From: Wurfbainia villosa | Taxonomy: Eukaryota > Streptophyta > Magnoliopsida > Zingiberales > Zingiberaceae | Direction: 5' to 3' | DNA: 64,000 nt | NCBI GenBank assembly: GCA_025175895.1 | Contig: CM046004.1 | Coordinates: 46,551,359 to 46,615,358, forward strand | In this document: piece after piece, positions 12,261 through 22,734 of the stretch | Position numbering within the stretch: position 1 is the stretch's first letter | How the letters are laid out: each line of letters begins with the position of its first letter | The notes under the pieces: model-generated | Database searches by the model: none | Told to the model about the DNA's origin: nothing | What the model saw: the letters and a program-made list of their open reading frames with translations, nothing else | Program-made: the position numbers and the translations under genes

Positions 12261-13384
12261 TGTTGGTGCAGTAGGCACCTAAGTCGACCTGGGTTTTGAT
12301 TATAGCAAACGATACAAAGTTAAGCTCATATCGTTATCTCACGAGCTGAATCGAGTGTGCAGAAGATTGATATAGCTGGAGCTGAAGGCTAGTGACACCC
12401 GGAGGAAGCCGCGGTGGTCGGGCGACACTCAAGTGACTTCGGAGGGAGTCAAAGTAATCGAGTGGAAGGCCGGAAGCAAAAGCAACACGTAAGTATCGAG
12501 GTAAGCTAGTGTGTGCGAGCATAAGTGAGGTCGTATCCTCCTTATGGGGATGATCTTAAGTGTAGATCCGACCAGAGACATCCCATCGATGGTCCAGGTC
12601 GAGATCGGACGGTCGAAGGCCGTCGAAATAATGTTTTCTTTGAGCTAACTTTGCCCTGCAGCTAGCATCAGTCGACTGCCATCTTGGAGGACTCGACTGA
12701 CGTCAAGCCGATCGCTAGCAGTCGACTGACCGATGTCGCCATCCCGATCGATGATGGCCATCAGTCGACTGATGGTCAATGATCAGATTCGAGGAGTCAA
12801 GGCTTATCACCCCATTTCAAGGAGATTGGTGCTCAATTTTGATTGGCTAGGGTTCCTCTCGAAAAGGGGCTCAAAGGCTATAAAAGGAGGGCTTGTCTTA
12901 GGTTTTTGCAATAAAAAAAAAAGCTTCCAAGTGCTTCCGATACGCTCCGACTCTCCGACATCCCTACGACGAAGCGCTGCCGAGACGACGACTAGAGCTT
13001 CAACCTCCAACCTTTGAAGTCGTCGGTAACGAAAAGTTTGAATTATAATTCAGTTTATAAGTTGTTCTTCTTTTCAAGCTTTAAATCATATCAAGGAGAG
13101 GGGAAGTGTCCCTCTACCTTGAGCCTTTTTTCATTTTGTGTATCCGTCTAACTCCTACCTCCAACGAGGAAGAGTTTTTTAGTAGATTGCCCTCCGTACG
13201 TGGTCAAGGACCACTAAGACCTTGGAGTAGTAGCCTTCGGCTACAAACCAAGTAAAACCTTTGTGTCTATTGTCTTTTATTTTTGTTTATTTTTCCGCTG
13301 CGTATATTTGTCTTGAAATGAATTTGAAAGAAAAATTTCTATCGCTATTCACCCCCCCCCTCTAGCGATCCGATTGATCCAACA
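12261..13384 (+). repeat. 3' LTR of element D
   Basis: 1124 bp, TG...CA, preceded by the polypurine tract and followed by the ATATT duplication. TATA box at 12879-12885. It carries three CAGTCGACTG palindromes at about 12668-12780 that are altered in the 5' LTR. Confidence 0.94.
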
Positions 13385-13431
13385 ATATTTTCTTGAATTC
13401 AAACTGTTCATACAGATAAAAAAAATAAAAA

Positions 13432-14655
13432 CTAAACTGCTGAAGATGATGGTTCTGATGAATCCGACATCATGGCATGAAGGAGAGATAGAATTTCCTC
13501 CTGCTGGGCAGAGATCTCGGAAAACCGAGCATCTAGCTTGGAGTGAAGCTCTTCGAATTTAGTGTTGATTGACGTACTAAGGTCCTTGAATTTAGTATCA
13601 ACTGAGTTTATGAACTCAGCTTGATCTTTTCACAAATTCTCTAGCTGTTCAGACATGGTGGAAGATGGTTCAACAGCTGGACGTTCTTGTTCACCTTCTT
13701 ACTCCATATCCCACCTTTCACCCGCTTGATGGCCATCCGCCCACTCAACGGTGCTACCAACTTTTGACATGCCGGCCAAAGAAAAGTTTCTCCACTATAT
13801 GAAATCAAAGTCTATCATCTGCCTAATTTTCCCCCTGCTTGTGTTGATGCCTATGGATTCTAGCCAAAATGTGATGATATGACCAAAAGGCATGTAAATT
13901 TTCTTTTGGACAGGAGTTGAGAAGTGGACTATGCAGAGAAAGATGTTTAAAGCAACATTAAAGTTTAAACATTGCTTTAAGAGATGTAGAGCTAGTAAAT
14001 GATGTGGTCTTATCTTAGCTTGCCCCCTAGTAACAATTGGAAGGATACAACCTACAATGACCTTATATAGGACATTATTGGGGGCAGCTAATGCCATGGT
14101 CGGAAATAGAGTAAGACCAGGTTGTCTGGGTTTTTTAAAGAAGTACTCATGAATTACATTTATGGAGTATCCCTCAGCAGGTTCTTGAATGCTTGGATAG
14201 CATTCAAGGGTTGAGTTTGACTCTCGACACTCTAGAAATGCTCTAAGGATATCAGGAGTGAAAGATATGTCCTTTCTGGCTACCCTACTCTTAAAGATGA
14301 GCCTATCACTTGTAGGCTGTAGATTGTTGTAGAATTCACTAACTAAGTCTATATTGATGTCATGATCACAATAGACTAGTTTATTGATCCCATAGTAGTT
14401 GATCATTTATATAACATGTTGAGCTTGTTTTTCAAAAAATTCTTTATCTAATGATCTACTATGCATCAACTTAAATTTGTGGGCAGTAAAGGTATGTTGA
14501 TGATGTGCGGAGGAAAACCAGGGATCCGTAGATCGATTTTCCTGAGGTGTTTCACTTGACTCGCCTATCCTACGTTTTTGTCTAATGAATGCAAAAATGA
14601 TGTTCCAAAAAAAATCAATATGATGGTATGATGAATGCCAATAACCAACACCCAA
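13432..14655 (-). pseudogene. Envelope-position extra ORF of element A: plant transposon domain plus coiled coil, degenerate
   Basis: One minus-strand frame of about 408 codons lies between pol and the 3' LTR. It is interrupted by TAA (14407-14409), TAG (13795-13797), a TAA and a TGA before the final TAG (13432-13434). The central part (LVSEFYNNL, then FTPDILRAFLEC, then PHHLLALHLL) has the layout of the putative plant transposon protein domain (Pfam Transposase_32). The last about 75 codons (FINSVDTKFKDL ... FEELHSKLDARF) form a heptad-like coiled coil. There is no signal peptide or membrane segment, so envelope function is not supported. The domain name is by recognition, without a search. 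The 5' end is unclear: no ATG is seen near 14655. Confidence 0.75.
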
Positions 14656-15665
14656 TTAGTTTACCCAATATTACTAAGTCTTGTAATCAAAGAGATGAGT
14701 TTAGAAATTTACTTAGGTGCCATTTTTCCTGTTGTTGACTGGTCTTGAGGAATCAGGAAGATGACTTCTGTGAAATCACCTTCTCCAGCTAGAGAAAACA
14801 GAACTGGTGAACCCTAGAAAATCTGGCAAAATCTAGGCTTTTAGAAAATCGTCGACTAGGGTTAGGGATTGACCATAAGAAGGAATGAGGGGCTGGATAA
14901 CTTACTTGAAGTTAGTTTAGGAGTGAGTGAGGTAATCTAAGGTTTTGTCGGTGTTAAACTTGGCCGGAGACTTGAACGGCGATAGCTAGGCTACAGAGGA
15001 GAAAGAACTGGGGCGAGAGGAGTCGAGGCGAGTCGCAAGTTTGGGAGAGTCGATAAGTGAAATTCCTTATATATTTCTTAGTTACGCAGTCGAGGCAGTA
15101 AGTTGAACGCCTTGACCATTATATCAGTCGAGGCGCAGGTCGAGTGTGCCTCGCTTCTGTTTGCTCACACCCTCTGTCAGTCGAGGTGATTATTGAAATG
15201 TCTCGACTGTTATTCTGAAGGTTCATTTTTGTCTTAGATATTTTAAGTTCCAAATTCATTGTATTCAGGTATTTAAAACATTTTAAAAGTGACAATATCC
15301 TCTATCGACCATATCAAACATATATTGGATGTTTCACTTGAGTTTTAAGATGTCCAACCAATTTTACTTGGTTGGAATGTCCAATTATGTTTTTTTTAAA
15401 CCAAATACACATGAATTATGTATCAGTATTCCCCATAATTGGTCAACTTAATGATTCATGCAGTTTTCAACCGCATTACTCAAGTTATGCATCATAACAA
15501 GCAATTTGAGTAAATTGGTTGCTCCTAACATCTCACCCCTATCTAGCAATACACAAGCATAGTTAATCCTATGATTTGTGTGAGATGTTTCCCAAAGGTA
15601 TCCCAAACATTATTTTCCCATTTCTTTTGAACTTATGAATTAGTCCTTATGATCATGGAGAGTTT
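14656..15665 (-). other. Spacer between pol and the extra ORF of element A
   Basis: About 1 kb without an ORF. It holds the conserved stem-loop (15527-15589) and a second block shared with T1 and T2, GACCAATTATGGGGAA on the minus strand (15429-15444). The part at 14940-15200 is rich in GAGTCGAGGC-type words resembling the A LTR. Confidence 0.75.
15527..15589 (-). other. Conserved inverted repeat (stem-loop) after A pol
   Basis: AACATCTCAC (15527-15536) and GTGAGATGTT (15580-15589), perfect 10-bp arms, 43-nt loop, 76 nt beyond the pol stop in the sense of the element. Confidence 0.8.
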
Positions 15666-17589
15666 TCACTCAGCTTTACACATTCCCAACTCCCTTCTTA
15701 AATGCTTAAATTCATTTTCTGGAAGAGGTTTTGTGAAAATATCAGCAAGATTCGCCTTAGACTCAACATAATTGAGTATAATATCTCCTCTTGCTACATG
15801 ATCCCTAATGAAGTGATGTCTCACTTTAATGTGTTTTGTTCTGGAATGGTGGACTGGGTTTTTTGTTAAGTTGATCGTGCTAATATTATCACAAAGCACT
15901 TGCACGTTCTTATATGAAAAAACCATAATCCTCCAATGTGTGAGTCATCCATAACAATTGTGACACACTCTCTCCCATGGCTATGTACTCAACCTCAGTG
16001 GTGGAGAGAGCAACACAATGTTGCTTTCGACTTGACCAACCAACTAAAGCTGAACCTAGGAATTGACAGCCCCCGCTAGTACTTTTTCTATATAGTTTGC
16101 ATCCTGCATAATCTGAATCTGTATAGCCTACTAAATCAAAAGACTCAGTTTGGGGATACCACAGTCCAACTGATATTGTTGCTTTAAGATATCTCATAAT
16201 TCTTTTAACAGCAACCCAATGAGACTCTTTAGCACACGATTGTTATCATGCACACATGCCCACCGCAAATACTATATCAGGTCTACTTGCTGTAAGATAT
16301 AAAAGACTACCTATGGCACTCCAATAACATTTTAGATCAACAGGTTTACCATCTACATCACTATCTAGATTAGTGTTTTGTGCCATTGGAGTGGCAACCT
16401 CCTTCACATTTTCCATGTTGAAGCTTTTTAGCAACTCCATGGCATATTTTGATTGACAAACATGAATTCCTTCTTTGGTTTGTTTGATTTGAAGTCCAAG
16501 GAAAAATGTCAACTCCCCTACTAGACTCATCTCAAACTCACTCTCCATGTGTTCTATGAATTCATTGAGATAATCCCTATTGTTTGAACCACAGATTATG
16601 TCATCGACATAAATCTGAGCTACAAATATGTCTTGACCGTTTCTTTTTAGAAAAAGTGTGGGATCAATTTGACCTCTTCTAAAACCCCTCTCAACTAGAA
16701 AAATTGACAACCTTTCGTACCAAGCACGAGGTGCTTGTTTCAGCCCATAAAGAGCCTTCTTTAGCTTATACATGTGATTTGGAAATTCAGAATTTTCAAA
16801 TCCCGGTGGTTGTTCAACATAGACCTCTTCCTTTATAAACGCGTTCAAAAATGCTGACTTCACATCCATTTGATATAATTTGAATCCTCTATATGCTACA
16901 AATGCTAGCATTAATCGAATGGATTCTAACCTAGCCACGAGTGCATAAGTTTCACCATAATCAAGTCCCTCAATTTGATTGTATCCTTTGGCTACTAACC
17001 TTGCTTTATTTCTCATTATTTCTCCTTTATCATTAAATTTATTCTTGAATACCCATTTGGATCCTATTATGGTAGCTTGATCAGGTCTTGGAACTAAATC
17101 CCAAACTTGACTTCTCTCAAATTGTCCCAATTCATCCTGCATTGCTATAATCCAGTCCGGATCAAGCAAAGCTTCATCAATTACTTTTGGTTCAATTTCA
17201 GAGATTAATGCTACTTGATTCACTTCATTTCTAAAGTATGATCTTGTCCTCACCCCTTGATGGATGTCTCCAACAACTTGGTCTAGGGAATGATTAGTGC
17301 CCATTCTAGTGGATCTTGGTACTTGAGATGTTTCTTGAACCTCATTGTTAGATACAATCTCAAGCAACGACCATTCTGATCTAGATTTTTCATTTTTGGA
17401 GTCAGATTTGACTCCCCCTACACTTGTGTCCTCCTTCAAACTTAATCTTTTGAGTTCGACCTTTACTGCATCACTATTATCCTTAGAATCAATTTTGTCT
17501 TTACATTCCTCAAAAACCACATTTGACGATTCCTCAACCAAATTTGTTCGTTTGTTGTAAACTCGATAAGCCTTACTAGTGAGGGAATA
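15666..17589 (-). pseudogene. pol: pol of element A: reverse transcriptase and RNase H
   Basis: Minus-strand Sirevirus reverse transcriptase ([48 protein letters not shown]) followed by RNase H (YTDSDYAGCKLYRKSTSG, STTEVEYIAM, LCDNISTINL), ending GMCKAE and stop at 15666. Breaks: a frameshift around 17590-17600 separating it from integrase; two consecutive stops, TGA and TAA, near 16240 after AVGMCA; and a frameshift near 15915 within RNase H. The usual FLNG is FLNA. A Ser/Asp-rich linker precedes the domain. Clearly homologous to D pol but not the same subfamily. Confidence 0.93.
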
Positions 17590-18769
17590 TCCTAACAGGA
17601 CACCTTCATCGCTTTGCGGTTGAATTTTCCTAGATGATCCTTAGTGTTTAATATGAAAACCTTGCAACCAAAAACCCTAAGATGTTTGACTGTTGGTGGT
17701 TTTCCAAACCATATTTCATGAGGTGTTTTTCCTAAGAATCTATGTATCAAAACTCTGTTTTGAACATAGCATGCAGTGTTAATTGCCTCAGCCCACAAGT
17801 AACTAAGAAGAGTATACTCATTTAGCATACTCCTCGCAACTTCTTGCAAAGCTCTATTCATCCTTTCTACCACACCATTTTGTTGTGGTGTCCTAGGAGT
17901 GGAAAACTCATGTTTATAGCCTTTTTCTGAACAGAATTCCTTAAACCTCATATTTTCAAATTCTCCTCCATGATCACTCCTAATTGTTTTAATTGTTGAG
18001 TTTTTCTCATTTTCAATTCTTCTACAAAAAGGAATAAAAATTTCTAATGTTTGATCCTTATGTTTGAGAAAGAAAGTCCATGTATATCTAGTATAATCAT
18101 CTACAACTACCAAGCAATATCTACTTCCATTCAAGGTTTTTGTGGAGCTACTATCAAACAAATCTAAATGCAATAAATATAAAGCATTTAAAGTACTTAC
18201 AGTGTTCTTGCTTTTATGTGATGCTCTTATTTGTTTACCTTTTTGACATGCATCACATAGCTTGTCCTTTTCGTACTTAAGCAATGGTAGACCCCACACA
18301 AGCTCTTCCTTGGCCAACCTCTTGATATTTTTCATGTTGACGTGTGCTAGTCTCTGATTCCATAGCCATGATTCATCTTCTTTGGACAAAAAACACTTCA
18401 CATGCAGGTTAGTAGCACTACTAAATTGAACTTGATAGATATTTTCCTTCCTCATTCCTACTAGCATGATAGTGTCGGTTTCATTATGTTTAATTAAGCA
18501 TTTAGTTGAATAAAATTCTACTCTATATCCTTCATCACATAATTGACTGACACTTAATAAATTAAAAACCATTCCTCTAACTAGCAGAACATTCTTAATC
18601 CTAAATTGTTCAGATATTACTATGTCTCCTACTCCTATGACTTTTAGTTTGCCACTATTACCAAAAGAAAGACTTTACTCCTGTTTTTAAATGTAGCAAA
18701 CTTTGTGGAGTCCCCGGTCATGTGCTTGGAGCATCCGCTATCTACGACCCACATCATTGGATACTCCCC
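17590..18769 (-). pseudogene. pol: pol of element A: protease and integrase
   Basis: The protease starts with WVVDSGCSKHMTGD (catalytic Asp codon at 18740-18742), with a frameshift near 18670. The 326-codon open stretch from 18572 follows: GAG-pre-integrase zinc region (NQRLAHVNMKN ... CDACQKGK), then integrase acids in LHLDLFDSS, IRSDHGGEFENMRF and TPQQNGVVERMNR. It ends out of frame at 17592 (DHLGKFNRKAMKVSC), where the integrase C-terminus should run on into the linker. Gag ends only about 17 codons upstream in another frame, so A lacks the 480-bp gag-pol spacer seen in D. Confidence 0.92.
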
Positions 18770-18785
18770 CTCGATCGGTACCTAA

Positions 18786-20386
18786 TCAAACACGAAAAAC
18801 AAGATCTTTTGGATCCCAGATTTTGGGTCCATTAGCACTTACAACATACTGTTTAGGAATCCAAGCCATAGTTGTGTTTGCTTTACCAACATGAGTTCTA
18901 TTGACTAATGACATGAAACTGAATTCCCTTTTAGTTGGTTTGTAGCCTATTCCTGCTCTGTTGTAAACTTCCCTTTGGGTATCTAAAATCATGTTAAGAG
19001 TTTGAGAGCTTGTTGTGAATCTCTCAAGTGTGCACTTGAGATCATCAACTTGTGCTCTCAAAAGATTGTTTTCTTCCCTATGTTTTTCGATTTCATTTGT
19101 CTCAATCCTAATTTTTGCAGGAACAGAATCCTGAGTTTTAAGCTCCTCTAATTCTGATTTTAACATCTTAGCTTTAATTTTTGATCTACTCAAGGCATTA
19201 GTTAAGCATGCTACTGTTTCATACAATTTATCTAGTTCAGGAGATGTTACCTCATCATCATCAGATGATGATGATGTGTCCTTCCATGAAGACTCATCTG
19301 AATCTGTGTGATCAAATGCCATTAGTGCCGTATGCTTGGCTCCTTTTGCCCTGTCTTCATCTTCTGAGGAACTGGAAGAAGAGTCATCCCATGTTGCTCT
19401 CAACGCCTTCTTCTTCCTGGACTTGTCCTCTTTCTTGTTGAGATCAGGACATTCATTCTTGATGTACCCTTTCCTATTACACTCAAAACACACCACATCA
19501 GATTTACCTCTAAATTTATGTGATGACTTACCTTTCCTCTTGTTTGCGAAGATTTTCTTTACATCCTTCTTATTGTACTTTCTGCTTCTCCTCATTCTTC
19601 TCCTTACGAAATTGGCTACCTCGCTGGATGAGGACTCGTCGTCACTGTCACCACTAGTCTCATATGAGGATGAAGATGACTCCTTCTTCTTCTCCTTTTT
19701 CTTGTTCTCCTTGTATTGCTCACCTGCAACAAAAGCAATACCTTTCTCTTTTTGACCCTTGTTGCTTGCTCATGTAATTCCATTTCACAAAATAATTCAT
19801 CCAACTTTATAGTAGACATATCCCTTGATACTTTGTAGGCATCTACCATAGATGACCATAAAGCATTTCGAGGAAAAGACTTTAGGACGTACCTGATAAT
19901 GTCTCTATTCTCCAAGTTTTCACCGACCGAATGCAGCCCATTCAATACTTCCTTGAACCTTCCATGCAACTCACCAACAGTCTCGCCATCTTTCATAGCA
20001 AGATTTTACAGCTGGTTCATGTAGAGATCTCGCTTTGCTATCCTCGAGTCTCTTGTCCCTTTGTTCAGTTCTATCAGTTTATTCCAGAGATCTTGCGCGC
20101 TGTTGAACGGACCCACTTTGTTGAGTTGATCCTTCGCTAGACCACATTGCAGAGTCACGGTGGCCTTAGCATTTGCTTGCGCCTTGCGTTTTTGTTCAAT
20201 AGTCCACCTTCCAGACTCAAGTACTTTGCCTTCTGCGTCCATCGGTGTCGTGAAGCCTTCGGTTACCGAAAACCACATATCTATCTCAGTCATGAGATAG
20301 TACTCCATCCGGCTTCGCCAATACTGGAAGTTCATTCCGTCAAAGAATGGAGGCCTGTTTGTGATGTAACCTTCTTGCATCGCCAT
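18786..20386 (-). pseudogene. gag: gag of element A (Sirevirus nucleocapsid), degenerate
   Basis: The start is taken as the ATG at 20384-20386 (MAMQEGYITNRPPF), 43 bases inside the primer site. Capsid motifs include FQYWRSRMEYYLMTEIDMW and RYVLKSFPRNALW. A TAA at 20006-20008 follows MNQL, and a frameshift near 19745 moves into the frame that carries the zinc knuckle, an acidic Ser-rich region and a coiled coil, ending WDPKDLVFRV at 18786. The knuckle reads CFECNRKGYIKNEC: the conserved His is Tyr (codon TAC), which would weaken zinc binding. Confidence 0.9.
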
Positions 20387-20428
20387 TTGAACTTGCTCTT
20401 GCGGTTGTGAATCCGAAGAAGAGCACCA

Positions 20429-20441
20429 GGCTCTGATACCA
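20429..20441 (-). other. Primer binding site of element A
   Basis: GGCTCTGATACCA on the plus strand, i.e. TGGTATCAGAGCC in the sense of the element, two bases from the LTR. Confidence 0.95.
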
Positions 20442-20443
20442 AT

Positions 20444-22108
20444 TGTAGGATCGTTGGAGTCGCTAGAAAGGGGGGGGGAATGAATAGCTACGCTCGTCTT
20501 TTCGATTCGTTGTACCTTTCTACAATGATTAGTACGCAGCGGAAACAAGACAACGAATACAGAAAGAATAACAAACGCAAACACCCCAATTTTATGTGGT
20601 TCGGAACACAAGTCCCACCTCCACGGTTGAGCCCTCGTCGGCTCTAGTGATGCACACCACCACTATAAACTTCTCCTTCTCATTGATACACCGAAGGTGG
20701 AGAAACCATTTTGCACAGTCTATCAGAAACTTTACAAGAAAGCTTACAGTAGTCACTGAATAAGCAGTAAAACAAATACAGATTTCAGAGAGAATGGTAC
20801 TGCTCCTTGCTTGCATCATCGTTGAAGCTCCTGTGGGATGATGAAAGCTTTTTGTATAAAGAAGCTCTTTCACCTATGTCTTTTCTTTAGAAAATTATCG
20901 TTAGTTATTCTTCTTAACTTTGAAATATATAAGCCCAGAATACTTGATAGCTCGAGCTTGATTTGGGCTTTTCTGCCCGCCCAGTCGAGTCGCCTCAGCT
21001 GGTGCCTCGACTGGAGCATTAATTAGCATTTATTAATGGCTTCAACGGTAAGATTTAGACCATAATTAGTTTTATTTCCGTTGAAAACATAGGTCCAGTC
21101 GAGGTGATGATCCAACGACTCGACTGGCAGGCTTTGGTTCCAACTGAACAGAGCAACAATCGAGCTCCCAGTCGACAATCCCTTGCGTCTGTTCGGTTGG
21201 ATCAAAGCTCTAGTCGAGTCGCCGCCTCGACTGGTAGGCCTTGGTTCCAACTAAACAGAGCAACAGTCGAGCTCCCAGTCGACAGTCCCTTGCGTCTGTT
21301 CGGTTGGATCAAAGCTCTAGTCGAGTCACCGCCTCGACTGGTAGGCCTTGGTTCCAACTGAACAGAGCAACAGTCGAGCTCCCAGTCGACAGTCCCTTGC
21401 GTATGTTCGGTTGGATCAAAGCTCTAGTCGAGTCGCCGCCTCGACTGGTAGTCCTTGGTTCCAACTGAATAGAGCAATAGTCGAGCTCCCGGTTGACAGT
21501 CCCTTGCGTCTGTTTGGTTGGATCAAAGCTCTAGTCGAGTCGCCGCCTCGACTGATACAGTCAAAACCTGCTGTTTGTCCAGAGCAGTCGAGCTCTCAGT
21601 CGACACCTCCTTGCTTCTGCTTAGTTGAACCAAGCATCAGTCGAGGCTTCGCCTCGATTGGTATGAGTCAACCTGCTACTCGACAAAAGCAGTAGGTTCC
21701 AGTCGAGGCGTCACCTTGACTACACCTTTACATGATGCCTATGAATTATTGTTCATAGCTCTTCCATGTCAGGAATCATCTCCAGGACTTCGTGCCAAGA
21801 CTCCCTGTCCGGGTCTTCACTGCCAAGAGGTCGCGCCTCTGGGACTTCACTGCCAAGACTCCCTATCCGGGTCTTCACTGCCAAGAGGCCGCGCCTCCGG
21901 GAATTCACTGCCAAGACTCCTCCTCTGGGTCTTCACTTGCCAGGACTCCACATCCGGGTCTTCATCAATCTTGCATCCAGTCCTTGACCTACAAGAGATT
22001 TCCTGAAAATACCTCTCAAACAACCATATGAGATAACCCATAATTATCACCTTGACTTAAACCCTTGTCAATCACCAAAAACATCCTTTGGGTCTGATTG
22101 TACCAACA
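20444..22108 (-). repeat. 5' LTR of element A
   Basis: 1665 bp, starts TGTAGGATCG and ends ACCAACA, adjacent to the primer site on one side and the ATGAC duplication on the other. An AT-rich TATATA motif at about 20926-20933 is a possible core promoter. Short repeats containing GACTCCCTGTCCGGGTCTTCA-like words occur at 21785-21960. Confidence 0.93.
21100..21560 (-). repeat. 107-bp minisatellite inside the A 5' LTR, about four units
   Basis: The GGTTGGATCAAAGCTCTAGT anchor occurs at 21195, 21302, 21409 and 21516, exactly 107 bp apart. Each unit contains AGTCGACAGTC and GTCGAGTCGCCGCCTCGACT words, so units can form local inverted repeats. The partner LTR has about two units. Confidence 0.92.
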
Positions 22109-22330
22109 ATGACAATCTTATTGCAAATTTATCTTATTCGAATATGGCATGACAATCCTAGTGCATATCCTGATTCAATGCCGTGATTCGATGAAGTTCT
22201 AAAAGCTCAAATTTTTTTTGTTCAATATATTTTACTGCAAATTCTATATAAATTTAGAGAATATTATATTGTGATTTAATTGCATCACCTAAACTTAAAC
22301 CATTTTGTCAAACATCAAAAAAGGGGAGAT
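22109..22330 (+). mobile_element. Element O: end of internal region and polypurine tract
   Basis: It begins with the ATGAC duplication of A (22109-22113). The first 45 bp resemble 541-574 on the other side of A, so the target held a short tandem repeat. AT-rich with no ORF; it ends with AAAAAAGGGGAGAT directly before the LTR start at 22331. Confidence 0.7.
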
Positions 22331-22568
22331 TGTTTATGCAATTAGGCCCAAATGATGTTTTGGTGTTTGACAAGGGTTTAAGTCAAGGTGATAATCATGT
22401 GTTATCTCACGCGGTTAGTTGAGATGTATTTTCAGAAAATTCCTTGTAGGTCGAGGACCAGATGCAAGGTGATGAAGTACCAGATGAGGAATCTTGGCAA
22501 ATGAAGTCTCGGACGAGGAGTATTGGCAAGTGAAGACCCAGACAAGGAGTCCTAGCAAGGGAAGATCC
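22331..22568 (+). repeat. 3' LTR of element O, first segment
   Basis: It starts TGTTTATGCAATTAGGCCC right after a purine tract and shares GACAAGGGTTTAAGTCAAGG with the sense strand of the A LTR, so O is an older relative of A in the opposite orientation. It is interrupted at 22569 by element B and continues at 41676. Confidence 0.75.
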
Positions 22569-22734
22569 TGTTAGGACCTGTACGCCTGCTAGAGGGTCAG
22601 TGAATAACATTTCGTTGCTTCACGGAATTTGATCGGTCTCGCGTGCTTGATTGTCTACGATGTTTGTTAGCACAGTGAAAATAATAGAAATAGAAAAAAA
22701 ACATAAAGACAATACACAAGATAAACGATATAAC
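22569..22734 (-). repeat. 3' LTR of element B, first segment
   Basis: TGTTAGGACCTGTACGCCTG and the following 150 bp match 37939-38105. The segment ends at the ATAAC target of T1 and resumes at 28162. Confidence 0.88.

Larger units (their letters stand above)
2402..13384 (+). mobile_element. Element D: Ty1/copia Sirevirus, full length, interrupted by solo LTR S1
   Basis: LTRs at 2402-3495 and 12261-13384 both start TGTTGG and end CCAACA. The target duplication ATATT lies at 2397-2401 and 13385-13389. Inside are a primer site, gag, a spacer, pol in the same frame as gag, a 0.93-kb noncoding tail and a polypurine tract. Unlike A there is no extra ORF after pol. Pol is split by S1 at 8323-10737, and the frame change across S1 (2415 bp plus 5-bp duplication) is exactly what that insertion predicts. 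Confidence 0.94.
575..22108 (-). mobile_element. Element A: Ty1/copia Sirevirus (SIRE/Maximus type), full length, interrupted by D
   Basis: Both ends are TG...CA LTRs (575-2008 and 20444-22108) and the 5-bp target duplication ATGAC is present at 570-574 and 22109-22113. Read on the minus strand the order is 5' LTR, initiator-Met primer site, gag, protease-integrase, reverse transcriptase-RNase H, a 1-kb spacer, an extra ORF, purine tract, 3' LTR. Element D (2402-13384) splits the stretch between the extra ORF and the 3' LTR. All reading frames carry stops and frameshifts, so the copy is dead as sequenced. Lineage is inferred from the gag type, the extra ORF and the multiple purine tracts. Confidence 0.92.

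Noticed and set aside
13432..14655. Calling the A extra ORF an envelope glycoprotein
   Set aside because: No signal peptide, transmembrane helix or glycoprotein features; domain resemblance is to a plant transposon protein.
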